Below are positions 20,881-31,740 of a stretch of 64,000 nt of DNA, one piece after another. The position numbers and the translations under genes are program-made. Under the pieces are notes generated by a model, which was not told where the DNA came from, searched no databases, and saw only the letters and a program-made list of their open reading frames with translations. The number at the start of each line of letters is the position of its first letter. The stretch's first letter is position 1. The DNA comes from Nemertoderma westbladi. Taxonomy: Eukaryota; Xenacoelomorpha; Nemertodermatida; Nemertodermatidae. The stretch covers positions 22,948 through 86,947 of the forward strand of contig JAUCBJ010000517.1 of assembly GCA_032718475.1 (NCBI GenBank). Reading direction: 5' to 3'.

Positions 20881-22116
20881 TTATCTCTTCAAAAATTTCT
20901 CTAAATCAGCTCCGGTTCTCTGTATCGAGTTAATCCTCCGCTTCAACCGGTTCTCCATCGAGGTATCGCTGGTCAACTGGAACCCGTTCCGCACGGCCGC
21001 CTCCTCCCGGTTGTACAGCGTCCGATGTTCCGTCGCCTCCATCTCCTCACAACCCCTACTCCTCGCGTGCAGCTCCTGTCGCTTAGCGTTGTGTCGCTTC
21101 GCGTCCATCTGCATCTCGGCGCGTTTCCGCTCCAAATCCTCGGCCGTAAGACGAGACCCACACCCGTGTCTGTCGCGTGGTCGCTTCTCTGTGACGTCAT
21201 TATGTAGTCTGTCGTGTGGTCGCTTCTCTGTGACGTCATTATGTAGTCTATCGCGTGGTCGCTTCTCTGTGACGTCATTATGTTGTCTGTCGTGTGGTCG
21301 CTTCTCTGTGACGTCATTATGTAGTCTGTCGTGTGGTCGCTTCTCTGTGACGTCATTATGTAGTCTATCGCGTGGGCGCTTCTCTGTGACGTCATTGTGT
21401 AGTCTATTGCGTTTATCGGTGGCTCTGGCGTCACTGTGACGCCGTCGTCTATCGCTATCATAATCACGTGACCGTGTATCAATAACGTCTTCATGCATGT
21501 CAAGTGTGTCACGTGATCTCTTATCCGCCGTGACGTCACCGGTTAGTCTACCACGCTCGCCGCGGCTTCTAGAATCCTCGCGTTTTCGTTTACCGTCGCT
21601 CAAAGACAAAACATTCCGGCTAGATGATCCCGATTTAGTTTCTCTTCCCAAATCGTGGGAAAGAAGTTTATGTAATTGTAACAAGCGACTGTCGTCCGAA
21701 TGTCGGTCTTTCCTTTCATGTCGGGATTTGTGTTTGTGGCGCCGATGGGTATCTCGATCTTCCTTTAGAGATTTGACTCTCCTTTCTTCACGTAGTCGCT
21801 TTAACGTAATCGGATTCGAAGTAATTAATCTCTTCGCCATCTCCTCGCGTTTCTTTATCGCGAACAACGGGTCTTCGTTCAGTTTATGGGCGATATCAAC
21901 GGCGTTGTTGACTAAATCACGGGGATCGAGCTTAGAGAACGATATGGAATCCCTCGATGAGGCCGGTGTAGGGACGTCCAGTCTGTAGGATCGCCGACCC
22001 ATCGCTGCGTCGACTATCGTATCGTCGACTTTCTTTCCCAGAAGGTAATCCTCCGGATCCAACTTGGCTCCCTCGTACATCCAGCCTATACCGCCACTAC
22101 CAACCGAATCCGCCAT
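20881..22116 (-). CDS. CWC25: Pre-mRNA-splicing factor CWC25 homologue, single exon, N-terminal domain missing
   Basis: 411 residues from an ATG in good context (AAAATGGCG). Matches CWC25 at GWMYEGAKLDPEDYLLGKKV near the N-terminus, NEDPLFAIKKREE in the middle, and a conserved C-terminus: LTAEDLERKRAEM, SMENRLKRRINSIQRTG and LEKFLKR. CWC25 joins the activated spliceosome to promote branching. Its family normally opens with a CIR_N segment of about 70 residues (KSWHP motif), which is absent; either an upstream exon was not found or the domain is lost. Between about residues 235 and 313 lie six 13-residue repeats (RLHNDVTEKRPRD type), part of a charged RS/RD-rich linker. The upstream in-frame region to 22206 has no similarity, so I chose the ATG at 22116. 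Confidence 0.85.
   Translation of the reverse strand: MADSVGSGGIGWMYEGAKLDPEDYLLGKKVDDTIVDAAMGRRSYRLDVPTPASSRDSISFSKLDPRDLVNNAVDIAHKLNEDPLFAIKKREEMAKRLITSNPITLKRLREERRVKSLKEDRDTHRRHKHKSRHERKDRHSDDSRLLQLHKLLSHDLGRETKSGSSSRNVLSLSDGKRKREDSRSRGERGRLTGDVTADKRSRDTLDMHEDVIDTRSRDYDSDRRRRHSDARATDKRNRLHNDVTEKRPRDRLHNDVTEKRPHDRLHNDVTEKRPHDRQHNDVTEKRPRDRLHNDVTEKRPHDRLHNDVTEKRPRDRHGCGSRLTAEDLERKRAEMQMDAKRHNAKRQELHARSRGCEEMEATEHRTLYNREEAAVRNGFQLTSDTSMENRLKRRINSIQRTGADLEKFLKR
21170..21413. repeat. In-frame 39-bp coding minisatellite, six copies, each with TGACGTCA
   Basis: Six near-identical 39-bp units inside CWC25 encode a 13-residue repeat. Every unit contains the palindrome TGACGTCA, the canonical CREB/ATF site; a seventh TGACGTCA lies just outside (about 21534). 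The period preserves the reading frame. Confidence 0.88.
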
Positions 22117-22649
22117 TTTTAAATAGGCCTTGAACTGTTGAACGAACAGTTTGTTGAACCAGTGAACTGTTGAATAAAATGTTACTGTACTACTGCAGTA
22201 CTGCATGTACTGTACTAGGTGCTAGGTACTGAGGTATTACCTGTACCTGGATACTGGATTATTGCAACTGGTACAACACGTTCGTGAGGCCTTCGCGCAG
22301 CACGAGGCCCAGTTATGAGATACAAATTAAAATTGAGCAACTGTATCACAAAATGAGTATTTGAGAAATTCACCCACACCACCAATCTATCAAAGAAAGG
22401 GGGACAGTAGGTGTTCAGTCCTTTTAATCTGCACCCCCCCCCCCCCCTTCCCACCCACCAATAGATAACCGCGACATCTAATAAAAATACCCATGGTGTA
22501 TCAAGTACGGCTAACTTCTCGGATAGGACAAAGTTTTGACTCGCCCAATATCTGGAATGATGAAGCCCTTTCTCTTACCGGGGGTGGCGCTGGGTGAGAT
22601 GGTCGATACTGAATATCTTCCCTGATTGTGTTCAGATTAAAATTAATAC

Positions 22650-22742
22650 CTTCAGTTCCACATCTTCAAGAATATCTATTTCAGATGCAGGTGAAAAGAA
22701 ATCAGTTACTTTCCTCTTTTTCGCTTGATTTGATGGATCCAT
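22650..22742 (-). CDS. Candidate first coding exon with NLS and PIP-box-like motif
   Basis: ATG at 22742 opens 31 codons ending in AAG|GTATTA, a possible donor. The peptide begins MDPSNQAKKRKVTDFFSPAS. It combines a PKKKRKV-like basic cluster with KVTDFF, which resembles a PCNA-binding PIP box of the TD type. Similar short N-termini occur in hAT-derived zinc-finger proteins. No downstream exon was recognised with confidence; 22580-22610 could hold a tiny one. Weakly supported. Confidence 0.3.
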
Positions 22743-25696
22743 AACACAGTAACAGCCGTGCCGTACCACAGCATGCAATGCAGATATGTGCAATACAATT
22801 TTAGACTACTATTGTAATTTTAAAAAATGTTTGAATAACTATTTGAACGCAAACTGTAGTTTATAATTTACACACACAATAGGGAATACTACAGTACTAT
22901 TGTAGTAATGATGCAGCATCCTTGCATATTATTATATTGGCCAAATTTATATTTAGAGCTGTATAGCACCATTTGATGTTAAGTTCCTTGACCTGTTGTT
23001 GACCAATCATCTTCGAGCTATCTTCTGATTACTCATGGCATTAAACCTGTCTGGCTGCAGTACACATTACTATCTGCATAGTTCCTTGTGACCAGGCCAG
23101 TCCAGTGCCAGGAGGCCACAGCCTCCTGTGTGTGGGTTAGTTGGCTGTCTAATTTCTTGGGAAGACTTTATAGTATTTCTGGGAATTCCATTCCACAGCA
23201 GATAATTGGTTTTACATGCTGGGACGGCCTAAGCTAAGAGCCATTACACATGCTATTCTATACCTTTACTTTGTTAGTGGTATGTCGCTGTCAGAATACA
23301 AGGCACCCCAAGCTAATATACAGCAAATAGCACAGAGCCTACTGACTCCTTTACTCCATATGACATACTGTACTGTTAAAATTAGTTGTACCTCGAATCA
23401 ATTACTTCTCCTTACAAGAGAGCAATGTATTTCCCATTTGTGGCCAGCCAGAAGGCCACAATTGATATAATACTACCAAGGGATATTTTCATATTACCCC
23501 CCCCCCCCCCCCCCCATCCCCCAAGGATCTTGGCCCTAGCTCTTAGCCAGCCAGGTTGCAATGCGAAGCTTTCAGTTTAGAAAAATGTCTTTGTTTCAGA
23601 AAATTTGAAATGTGGATCTTGAATATTTTATTATTTATTTTTCCACTTCAAATGGAAGGGGTTTTTCAGTATGCTTTCTCATTTTCCTAAGGGGTGGCTA
23701 ATGCCACATGGCCACCACCCTCGGTACGCTAGTGCTTACAGTCATAGTTCAACAATTGCCGGGGGGGCATGTGCCACCCCCCCCCCCCCCTGGATCCGCC
23801 CCTGTAAAGACACATTTATTAAAGCAAATCACTTGAACTAATTAAAAACTATAATAGAATGGGGTATGTGGATTACATCTGTATAATTTTTAAGTATAAT
23901 TATTTAAATCTTATACTGTAAAATAATTAATTTCCTTTAAAAGGCAGGTTGAAAAAGCTGTTTTTACCGTAATAAATTTAATTAACTAATTAACTGCTAT
24001 TATCTGAGCTTCTCGAAGGCCACACGGAAATTCATCTTCTTCAAAATTTCTAAACTTTTGCCAAACAACATGTGTACCAAGTTTGGTTAGATTTCATCGA
24101 AGATTGGACGAGTTATTAACGTTCAAAATTGAACACTGCAAAAAAAAGCGACAGAACGACAGATCAACAGAACGACAGCTTGATTAATGGCACCCCTACG
24201 CTAAGACTCACTCACTTCGTGGCTCGCCCCACAGAACGACAGGTTGATTAATGGTACCCCTACGCTAAGGCTCACTCACTTCGTGGCTCGCCCCACAGTG
24301 TTGTAGTAGTACTGTACTGTGTAGTAGTGCAGTAGTGAGTAGCAGTAGAAAGTAGAAACCGCCTCTGCTTCCCAGAAGGACATTGTTTTCAAATTGAGGA
24401 CCAGCCAGCAGCCTGTGTACAATCTTGTGCTTTCAGCTTTGGCAGAGGCAGCCTATCCGATAAGCAAGGTGGACTGGACAGGACAGCCCATAACTTCCAT
24501 CATAAGAAAGACGCCTCTTAGAGGACACAACACACAGGCTTTGAAGATGCGGATAATCTCGCGAAAGTCACAGGATAGTTGAGTTGTGGAGGTGCAATTT
24601 TGCTGACAAAGTCGGCATAGCATTCTTAATGCATGCTACATTCATAGCCTCTTTTAAGAATTTTTTACTGGGCGGCACAGTCACTCGCCATGGCAAATTG
24701 TATGAGTGGGGGGGGGGGGGGGGGGGGGGGTGAATTTGATACACATTTTTAATGTGTGTGAACGAAAAACTATTAAGCATACTGTAATATATTGTTTATT
24801 GACAATAATGGATATAATTTCTATAAGAAGCAACAACTAATTTTACAAAACTTAATTAAATCATTATTTTACATAAATATTAAATTATAATAGAAAATGT
24901 GGCACCTATACCGGAAATTCAGAGGTGGTTAAAACAGGTTTGATAACAAAATTAATAATTATACAATTATTTCCGAATATTTTTAACAATAAGGCCAGCT
25001 AGAAAGAAAATAATAACATTAGATTACATTACACTAAAAATTAAATGAAACCAATAATAATTCAATTTATTGCATCATAAAATATAGCCATTTATATTTC
25101 AATATAATAGATGTAACATTAAATATACATTAATTCAATTACATGTACATACTGTATTACATTTACAATTTATATTTAATAGGTGAGAAAATGCCATACA
25201 CAGCCCAATCAAAAATTAATTAATTATCTATAAGGTAAGAAATAAAATTTAATAATTATATACTATTTGAAAAAACTGCTTTCTCTCTAAAAGTTTTACA
25301 AATTTATTAGTGAAATAAAGTAACTTGTTTTCATTAAATTGCAAAATTATTGAAAATAAGTGTCTGATACCATTTGAAGGAAAGGAGCAGATTACAGAGG
25401 CTGCCGGCTTTTCTAACCAAAACAATAAACGATATTTCGATAACGGAACAAGCTATGAACAAACAGACTTCAGATTTGGAATTCTGATGAAATGTTGCTC
25501 TAGATGAAATGAAAAAAAAATCGGTATTAAGGATCGGGAGATTAAAATCGGTGGTAAGGTTATTAATGTGTAGAAAATAGGAGGTACCTGTAGTATGCAC
25601 CAAATTTATTTGAGCCGGAAATTGTAATATTATAAAGCCAGATAGGGGGGGGGGGGGGGGGGGGGGAACTGGATGCAATAAAAATTCATCCCTCTC

Positions 25697-25880
25697 CAGG
25701 GGAAATTCGACGCAAATAACAGCTGATTACTCTCAAAAATAAAACTGTAAACTGTTTTGTTTAGTTTATTGTTTTGGTTAAAATAACATGCCACTGTAAC
25801 CTGCTCCTTTCCCTAAATTGATAATTTAACTGAGGCGGGATATTAATTCGCCAAGATGGGATTTGCGTCCACTTCCCCTG
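25697..25880. mobile_element. MITE family B, copy 2
   Basis: 184 bp with inverted ends CAGGGGAAATTCGACGCAAA and TTTGCGTCCACTTCCCCTG; homologous to 8110-8292. A poly(G) run lies about 30 bp to its left. Confidence 0.7.
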
Positions 25881-25984
25881 TCTATATAAAGCTGTAAAAG
25901 TGCTAGATTATAAGACTTGAATTTAATCTTATAATAATTATTTCTTTAATAAATAATTAAATTATTGTCGGCCAAAATATACTC

Positions 25985-26261
25985 GCCCATGTGAAGAATT
26001 CCAGGATTTCACTTTTCGGTCGACTTTTTATTGGAATTTTATATATGAAGATTTTGTATTTTTTTTAATTTATCTTTATTAAGTGTTTTATAGCGCTAAT
26101 TTCTGTCTTATAAGCTGTACATATACTAATTCGTTTATTGTTTTGGTTAGATTCAACCCGTCTGTAACCTGTGTTTTTTTGTGAAAACCTGATATTCTTC
26201 ACATGGGGGTAACTGCAAAGTGAAATATAACGGCAGAAAGTCTGGTATTCTTCACATGGGC
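25985..26261. mobile_element. MITE family A, copy 2 (intact ends)
   Basis: 277 bp. Starts GCCCATGTGAAGAATTCCAG and ends with the inverse of GCCCATGTGAAGAATACCAG. Homologous to 346-622 throughout. No ORF. Confidence 0.78.
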
Positions 26262-26769
26262 CTAAATATACTTATTAAAAATAATATAATTAAATTTATA
26301 AGAAAAATAATATCAGTATCATAAATAAATAAATAAATATACAGTATCATAAAAATCATTATTAAAACTTAATAAATTATTATTAATAAAATAATAATAG
26401 TATTATTATAATTATATCAAATTATTAATAAATGTACATAGACGAACCCTAATTAAGTAGTTAAACACTTAATTTTCAAAACCAATTTATTACATAATAA
26501 AGCAATGATGCAATGTAAGCCCTGCCGTCTCGGGGTAGTTTATAATGACTAATAAACTTCTAAATCTCTCCTGAATACTAATAGTAACATATACTGAAAA
26601 CTGACTACTCTTAACAGGGGTAGGGGGTTAAAGGTGCCAGACAGGTAAGTATGGTGATAGCAAGCAGCCTTGGAAGTTGGAACTATCCAATATCCATCTG
26701 AGGCACCAATTAACTGCAGTAAGCCTATCAGGAATCTATAGACATCTACACAATGATTGGACCAAAGGC

Positions 26770-26799
26770 GCGACCTTTACTAACATTAGTAAAGGTCGC
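26770..26799. repeat. Perfect 14-bp hairpin
   Basis: Arms GCGACCTTTACTAA and TTAGTAAAGGTCGC around a two-base loop. Isolated; purpose unknown. Confidence 0.7.
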
Positions 26800-28068
26800 A
26801 TTGGGTTGGACACTGACTCATCCCTCCACTACTACTACTACTACTGTACTATGGCTATCACCCATTGAAGTCTCTGTGCTGTCAATCACTTATTCCTTTA
26901 GAAGTTTATGTAGGTACTTTACTGGGATTGATACATATTAGATTGGTCGCTGGCTGAGGCTAGTCCAGATATAATATATTAGGAAGGCACTCTGGCTGTG
27001 ACTGGGCGGCAAATTGATTCAACTGGGCGGCACTTGTGCCGCCTAGTGGCAAAGTTAAACGAGGCTATGGCTACATTACTGTACAGCAAGCCAATTGTTA
27101 CGGTGGCCCACAACTCTTCACTACAAAAGACTACTAACGGCAAGATAAAGAATAGAAAACTTAGCTAACTTTGCAGACTGCAGCTGCAATGTAACAGGCC
27201 GATTACTGAAGATACTGTAGATTAAGAGAACAAGGTACTGTAGTACTGTAATTATTTCATTGAGTATCTCAGTGATATTATTGTATCATAATTTCTACAT
27301 TATTGAGTAGTTCTATGTACTAAATGTATATCCCCACTGACGTTGATGATAACTGTGGTCCAGAGTTTCGTCAGTCCTTTCTTCTAAGCTTTATTGAATC
27401 ATCAGTTACTTGAGATTCCCCAATCATCATTTAAAAAATACATGGTTTGAAATTGAGTAAGCATTCATTAAAATAGTTTTCAAGTGGGATAATATGGTGT
27501 CGGTTTGTTGGAACTCAAGACTTTCTAGCCTGTTCTATCAGCGGGACCGATGTAAAAAACATTACTGTACATTTGTGAGCAGCAATTGTTAATTGCCAAT
27601 ATCTGCTCAACTTTTCGAACTCGATAGAGCACTAGACAGAGGAAGTTACTATGGGAACTTCTAACATGTAGCTTTACCTTATCAGGATTACAATGGCAGC
27701 TGAGTAGCTCAGGTGTTATATAAAACCAAAACAATAAACTTAATTCAATATCATTGGTTACAGTTTAATTTTTCTTGAAATCAGCTACCATAGCGATAGC
27801 ATCATAATTACAGATTAATTAGTTTGAATTATATAACATAGATACTGTACATATGAACTGCTGCGCGTGGCATTATTATAAAGTTCAAAAGCAATATTCA
27901 CAGAAATCAAACAGAATACTGTAGCATACCGATTACTGTAAATAGTTTTACAGGATGAAAAACTAATAGATGGAAAAACGCTGTAATTTAAATCGAAACA
28001 ACCTCTGAGTGAGCAAAATCTTATGAAAAGTAATAGACCCCTAGATCCCTTCCTATAATAAATGAAAA

Positions 28069-28173
28069 GTTACACTTCTCAACATTATGACCCCAGTGAA
28101 TTATGTACCAAGCGAGCACAGCGAGGGAGGTTTACTTAAATAATAGAGGATCTTTATAACGCTGAATTGTGCA
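28069..28173. repeat. Foldback repeat, copy 2
   Basis: Homologous to 19014-19117. The loop word (ACCAAGCGAGCACAGCGAGG) is well kept, the arms less so. Confidence 0.6.
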
Positions 28174-29052
28174 CTTTCCATCAATAATATAGGTTATTTT
28201 GTTACGTTATACCGTATCACCTTAGTTGTGGTTCAGAAAGTGCATATCACGCTCGAGGAGATTCACTACGCTCGAGGTCCCGACGGATTTATCCGACGCG
28301 CACTCACTCTTTTACTTCGCATCTGGTGCTACGTCCCCTCTTAGTCATCTCACACATTTTCCATACCATTTTCACTTTCTTCTCTCACTTTCCTTTCCCT
28401 TGCACACTCCCTGAGTCGAATCCACATTTATTCACCTTTCGCTCTCCACTCAGCACTCACTCCTCCTCACAGACTCTTATTCCTGCGTGCAGACGCTGTG
28501 CACTCTGGCATTGTCATGCATGCATTCATTAATTATGATTATTTTATTATTTTGTGGTCTCGCCCGGTGTTGTTGTTAGTCCAGTGTCTGGTCTCCTCTT
28601 CCCATTCGTTACTTGACAAAATAAATTTGAAATTTACTTCGTAGTTATGTATCTATTCTGAACCTACTTCGATTATTAAGTAACTTATTGCACTTTCAGA
28701 ATTACAGTATAATCAATTATTTACAGTATGTATCCTGCACTGTATATAGTCCATATATTAAATAGGCCAACTATATTATCTCAAATTACTTAATTATTAC
28801 TTGTTGCGGTATCCACCACCAACCCCATACCGATTTACAAATCAATTCATCGTCCATTGCCCACGCAATGCGCAGCAAACCAAAAACTGAAGCGTTGTCT
28901 AATTTAATAATGAAAAGCTGCGAAGTCTAAACTACAGTATGTAGCGTCATATGCTTTTACTATCCAAACGCATGGATATAATTTCGTCTGTAGTAGGTGT
29001 ACAGTATTAGATTCCCACTAACATGCAGAAATACTGTATCAGGTGGACTTAC

Positions 29053-29267
29053 CATGCATTGTTTCGAAGAATGTTGGTAAAAGCATCCCCCAATACATCT
29101 ATGATCGCAACATTGTTTTGATTTGTGTTCCGTTAAGTTAGTCGCAAAGTCGGCACACCTTTCGTCACAAATACTCTGATCGCAAGATAGATAGTTAAAC
29201 GTCTGGCAACTTGTCTCATCTGGACCAAAGCAGTGTTCACAGGAAGAGTGGCATTGGGCAGCTTCAT
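29053..29267 (-). CDS. EGFR: EGFR-family receptor, exon 4: furin-like cysteine-rich domain
   Basis: 215 nt between acceptor TTATTTGCAG|AT and donor ATG|GTAAGT. It starts in phase 1, matching the end of exon 3, and ends in phase 0. The peptide runs AQCHSSCEHCFGPDETSCQ, then SCDQSICDERC, then QCCDHRCIGGC, then SKQCM. This is the furin-like region that follows the first ligand-binding L domain in EGFR/ErbB receptors (C-x3-C, CW-like, CQ, CC-x3-C-x2-GC pattern). The usual Trp in the CWG motif is Phe (HCFGPD). The continuation (rest of the cysteine-rich region, second L domain, membrane segment, kinase) was not recognised to the left, so the receptor is incomplete in this window. Confidence 0.85.
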
Positions 29268-30138
29268 CTGCAAATAAACCTCGTTGTTGAGATTTGATGT
29301 TATTCAAATTCCCCGCCACTTTCTTGGTAATGCTGGCGACACAGTATACCGGTAGCTGCTTCATCACGAAACAATAAATTAGGACGACATAAATTAGGTG
29401 ACATAAGGACAAGGGGTAATAAAATTTCGAGTAATTGTGGATAATTCTTCCACATCGCTTCGGGTAAATCGCAAGTTTTGCATTTTGCGAAAGGCAATTT
29501 AACTCAAAACGATTCGCTGAATTTTCAAAGAAATAAGGTACCGGTAGGGCCTATTTATTAAAAAGTTTCCTAATATTTCTTGTTAATACTGTAATACAGT
29601 AAATAGTCCTACAAGCTGAATCGCGGATAAAACAATAAGCAACTTTCTAAGAACACGTCGAAAATCATATCAGATATTATTTAATCAAATTTAGATACAG
29701 TATACCAGATGTACGTATTATAATTAGTTTTGTCGCAACAGTAAGCTTTTTGTAGGCCCATTTTAAGAATTGTATAATGTTTTTTTTTCTCTACTGTATG
29801 TATATTGTTTGTTTGTTTAAACTGGTGTCTGAAATAATGGGATCCTCCGTGCAGGCACCAGCCACGCAAATCTAATTCAATTATTTTAAATTCACAATGT
29901 AATTAAATACTATATTATTAATAATAATAGCTTGTTTCTATCAGTTCATATTATTGTGTTGTGCATGCATTATTATATCATTTAATATCAATATTTGTGT
30001 GGGAATAGTTTAATAAAAGTTAAAAGTTAAAGTTACTGTATATTTATTTATTTTTACATATTTGAAAAATTTATTATTATTTATGTTGAGTTGAAAGTCC
30101 GGTGCTAACGCCTGTACAATCTTCGGTACTGTCTGACT

Positions 30139-31740
30139 ATGGCACGTCTTCAGGAATGGTTGAAAATCATTACAGAGATATTAATTATGTTGCGAATTTC
30201 CCACTCTCTCGATATTATTCAACAATCCGACTTGATCGATCTCACTAAATCTGGTTGCCTGGTAACCTGCACCGATACAGACATGATAACGGAAGTCTGC
30301 GCCACTCATCTATCGAGATTGGAGACAATATTCGCCGGTTCCAATCCTCGGGTAAACTTCGGCGTCCTTTCCGGGGAATCACCCGTCCGCTCGGATGGAT
30401 TCACCTCCTCTCACTCAGTGTATTCCCAACTCGCTAACGACTCACCGTTGCACCAGCACACACCGGTGGTTCTTTACCAACGCTACGTGGCCGACCGAAC
30501 TTGCCTCCACCCGGCACTTTCGCAACACCGTCAACCATTCCCTTACACCGGGAAACTCGAAACGACCGATCTATTGCACTTCATCAACTCATATTGTTTC
30601 ACTTTTATTAACGAAACGGGAAACTTAACGGCAGCGGGACAACGTAAGAGAGATATAGTTGCTAATTTATTTTCCGTTTCGCAAATATCCAATGTAACTA
30701 CGGGGTCGTTGCGAAATATACAGAGTAGTTGTCTAGGCGACGTTGCGTGCAGCGAGACCGTTGATATGGCAACGCCAGAATGCGAGAGGGTATCTGCAAA
30801 CGAGATGACGTCATCGGAGTTCCTCCACCGCTATTTATCCAAGAGTAAACCGTTTATACTGACCAACGGGACTTTCGACTGGCCAGCTAACACGCGATGG
30901 GTAACCGAATATTTTCTCCGTAACTACGGCAATAAGTCGACGCATGTTAAACTGGCACCGGGCGGGATATTCGAGGGGGTAGATAAAGCGTCAGACTGGG
31001 ACGACTTTATTTCCTTCTCCATTCCGGACACCGTGAGGGAGCAGCTGCCCCATCCCGACCTAGTAGTCGTGCGTCCCGCCACTCTCGACATTCCATTCTC
31101 GGAGTTTCTCGCGATGATTTCGGACGGATACGGGCCCAAATACAACGTATCCGCCTACCTCGAATACTCGTCGATACTGGAACACTTTCCGAAACTGCGA
31201 GCGGATATTCGGGATATTGAAGTCGCGCGAAACCTACTCGATATCGAGGATGTTAACATCTGGTTGAGCGATGGGAATACCTTGGGGAAACTACATTTCG
31301 ACCCATTCGATAACTTTCTGTGTCAAATTAAAGGTGAGAAAGAGTTAATCCTGTTTGAACCGCACCGCAATAGCAACTTGTACGAGGGCCATATCCCAGA
31401 ATCGAAACTTTCCTACAACACGAAGACCAAAGCTTTTAGGAAGAGGTCGCTATTGGACAGTACAGCCATGGTAATGTCTCCCGTGGATATAGTGAACCCG
31501 GACTTGGAGAGGTTCCCACTGTTCGCAGACACCCACCCAATACGATGTCGTATAAAGGAAGGTGATTCTCTTTATCTCCCGGCCTTTTGGTGGCATGAAG
31601 TCCAATCGTTTCCAAACCCCAAGGAGAAACGGAATATTGCGGTGAACTTCTGGTATAAACCGTTCCTTCATAAGGAGTTCCCTTGTGCCGAGTGTAAAAT
31701 GGATGTGAATCCACATTACTTTAATTTACTACTACAATAA
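30139..31740 (+). CDS. JmjC-domain oxygenase (JMJD7-like cupin) with degenerate thioredoxin-like N-terminus
   Basis: 533 residues, single exon. The C-terminal half is a JmjC/cupin-8 2-oxoglutarate oxygenase: iron ligands HFD (His386, Asp388) and His486 in PAFWWHEVQ, with Lys401 in KGEKELILFEP as probable 2-oxoglutarate ligand. NIAVNFWYK and the overall order resemble JMJD7-type hydroxylases. Residues about 38-165 look like a thioredoxin fold without CxxC (RVNFGVLSGE, cis-Pro in TPVVLY, YTGKLETTDLLHFIN). Six N-glycosylation sequons (residues 158, 162, 185, 243, 265, 336) and a hydrophobic stretch near residues 10-20 hint at ER entry, though the signal is weak. It lies within EGFR intron 3 on the opposite strand. 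Its last nine codons, including the stop, match the satellite unit that follows directly. Confidence 0.9.
   Translation: MARLQEWLKIITEILIMLRISHSLDIIQQSDLIDLTKSGCLVTCTDTDMITEVCATHLSRLETIFAGSNPRVNFGVLSGESPVRSDGFTSSHSVYSQLANDSPLHQHTPVVLYQRYVADRTCLHPALSQHRQPFPYTGKLETTDLLHFINSYCFTFINETGNLTAAGQRKRDIVANLFSVSQISNVTTGSLRNIQSSCLGDVACSETVDMATPECERVSANEMTSSEFLHRYLSKSKPFILTNGTFDWPANTRWVTEYFLRNYGNKSTHVKLAPGGIFEGVDKASDWDDFISFSIPDTVREQLPHPDLVVVRPATLDIPFSEFLAMISDGYGPKYNVSAYLEYSSILEHFPKLRADIRDIEVARNLLDIEDVNIWLSDGNTLGKLHFDPFDNFLCQIKGEKELILFEPHRNSNLYEGHIPESKLSYNTKTKAFRKRSLLDSTAMVMSPVDIVNPDLERFPLFADTHPIRCRIKEGDSLYLPAFWWHEVQSFPNPKEKRNIAVNFWYKPFLHKEFPCAECKMDVNPHYFNLLLQ

Larger units (their letters stand above)
22743..29052. 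other. Long non-coding stretch with scattered repeats
   Basis: No convincing exon. Contains homopolymer tracts (poly(C) near 23497-23515 and 23780; poly(G) near 24711-24731 and 25646-25667), a 64-bp direct duplication at 24174-24300, MITE B (25697-25880), MITE A (25985-26261), a TAC microsatellite near 26828, a perfect hairpin (26770-26799) and a foldback (28069-28173). It would be EGFR intron 4 if that gene continues leftwards. Confidence 0.5.

Noticed and set aside
20822-21988. Plus-strand frames opposite CWC25 (CSLSRGRFSVTS repeats)
   Set aside because: Shadow of the minus-strand coding repeats; no independent support.
28226-28532. Plus-strand frames with TH/FP-rich peptides
   Set aside because: Low-complexity composition and no similarity; no splice sites of note.
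29300-29497. Minus-strand frame upstream of EGFR exon 4 (KCKTCDLPEAMWKN)
   Set aside because: Considered as extra receptor sequence, but exon 3 and exon 4 join in phase without it and the cysteine pattern does not fit.
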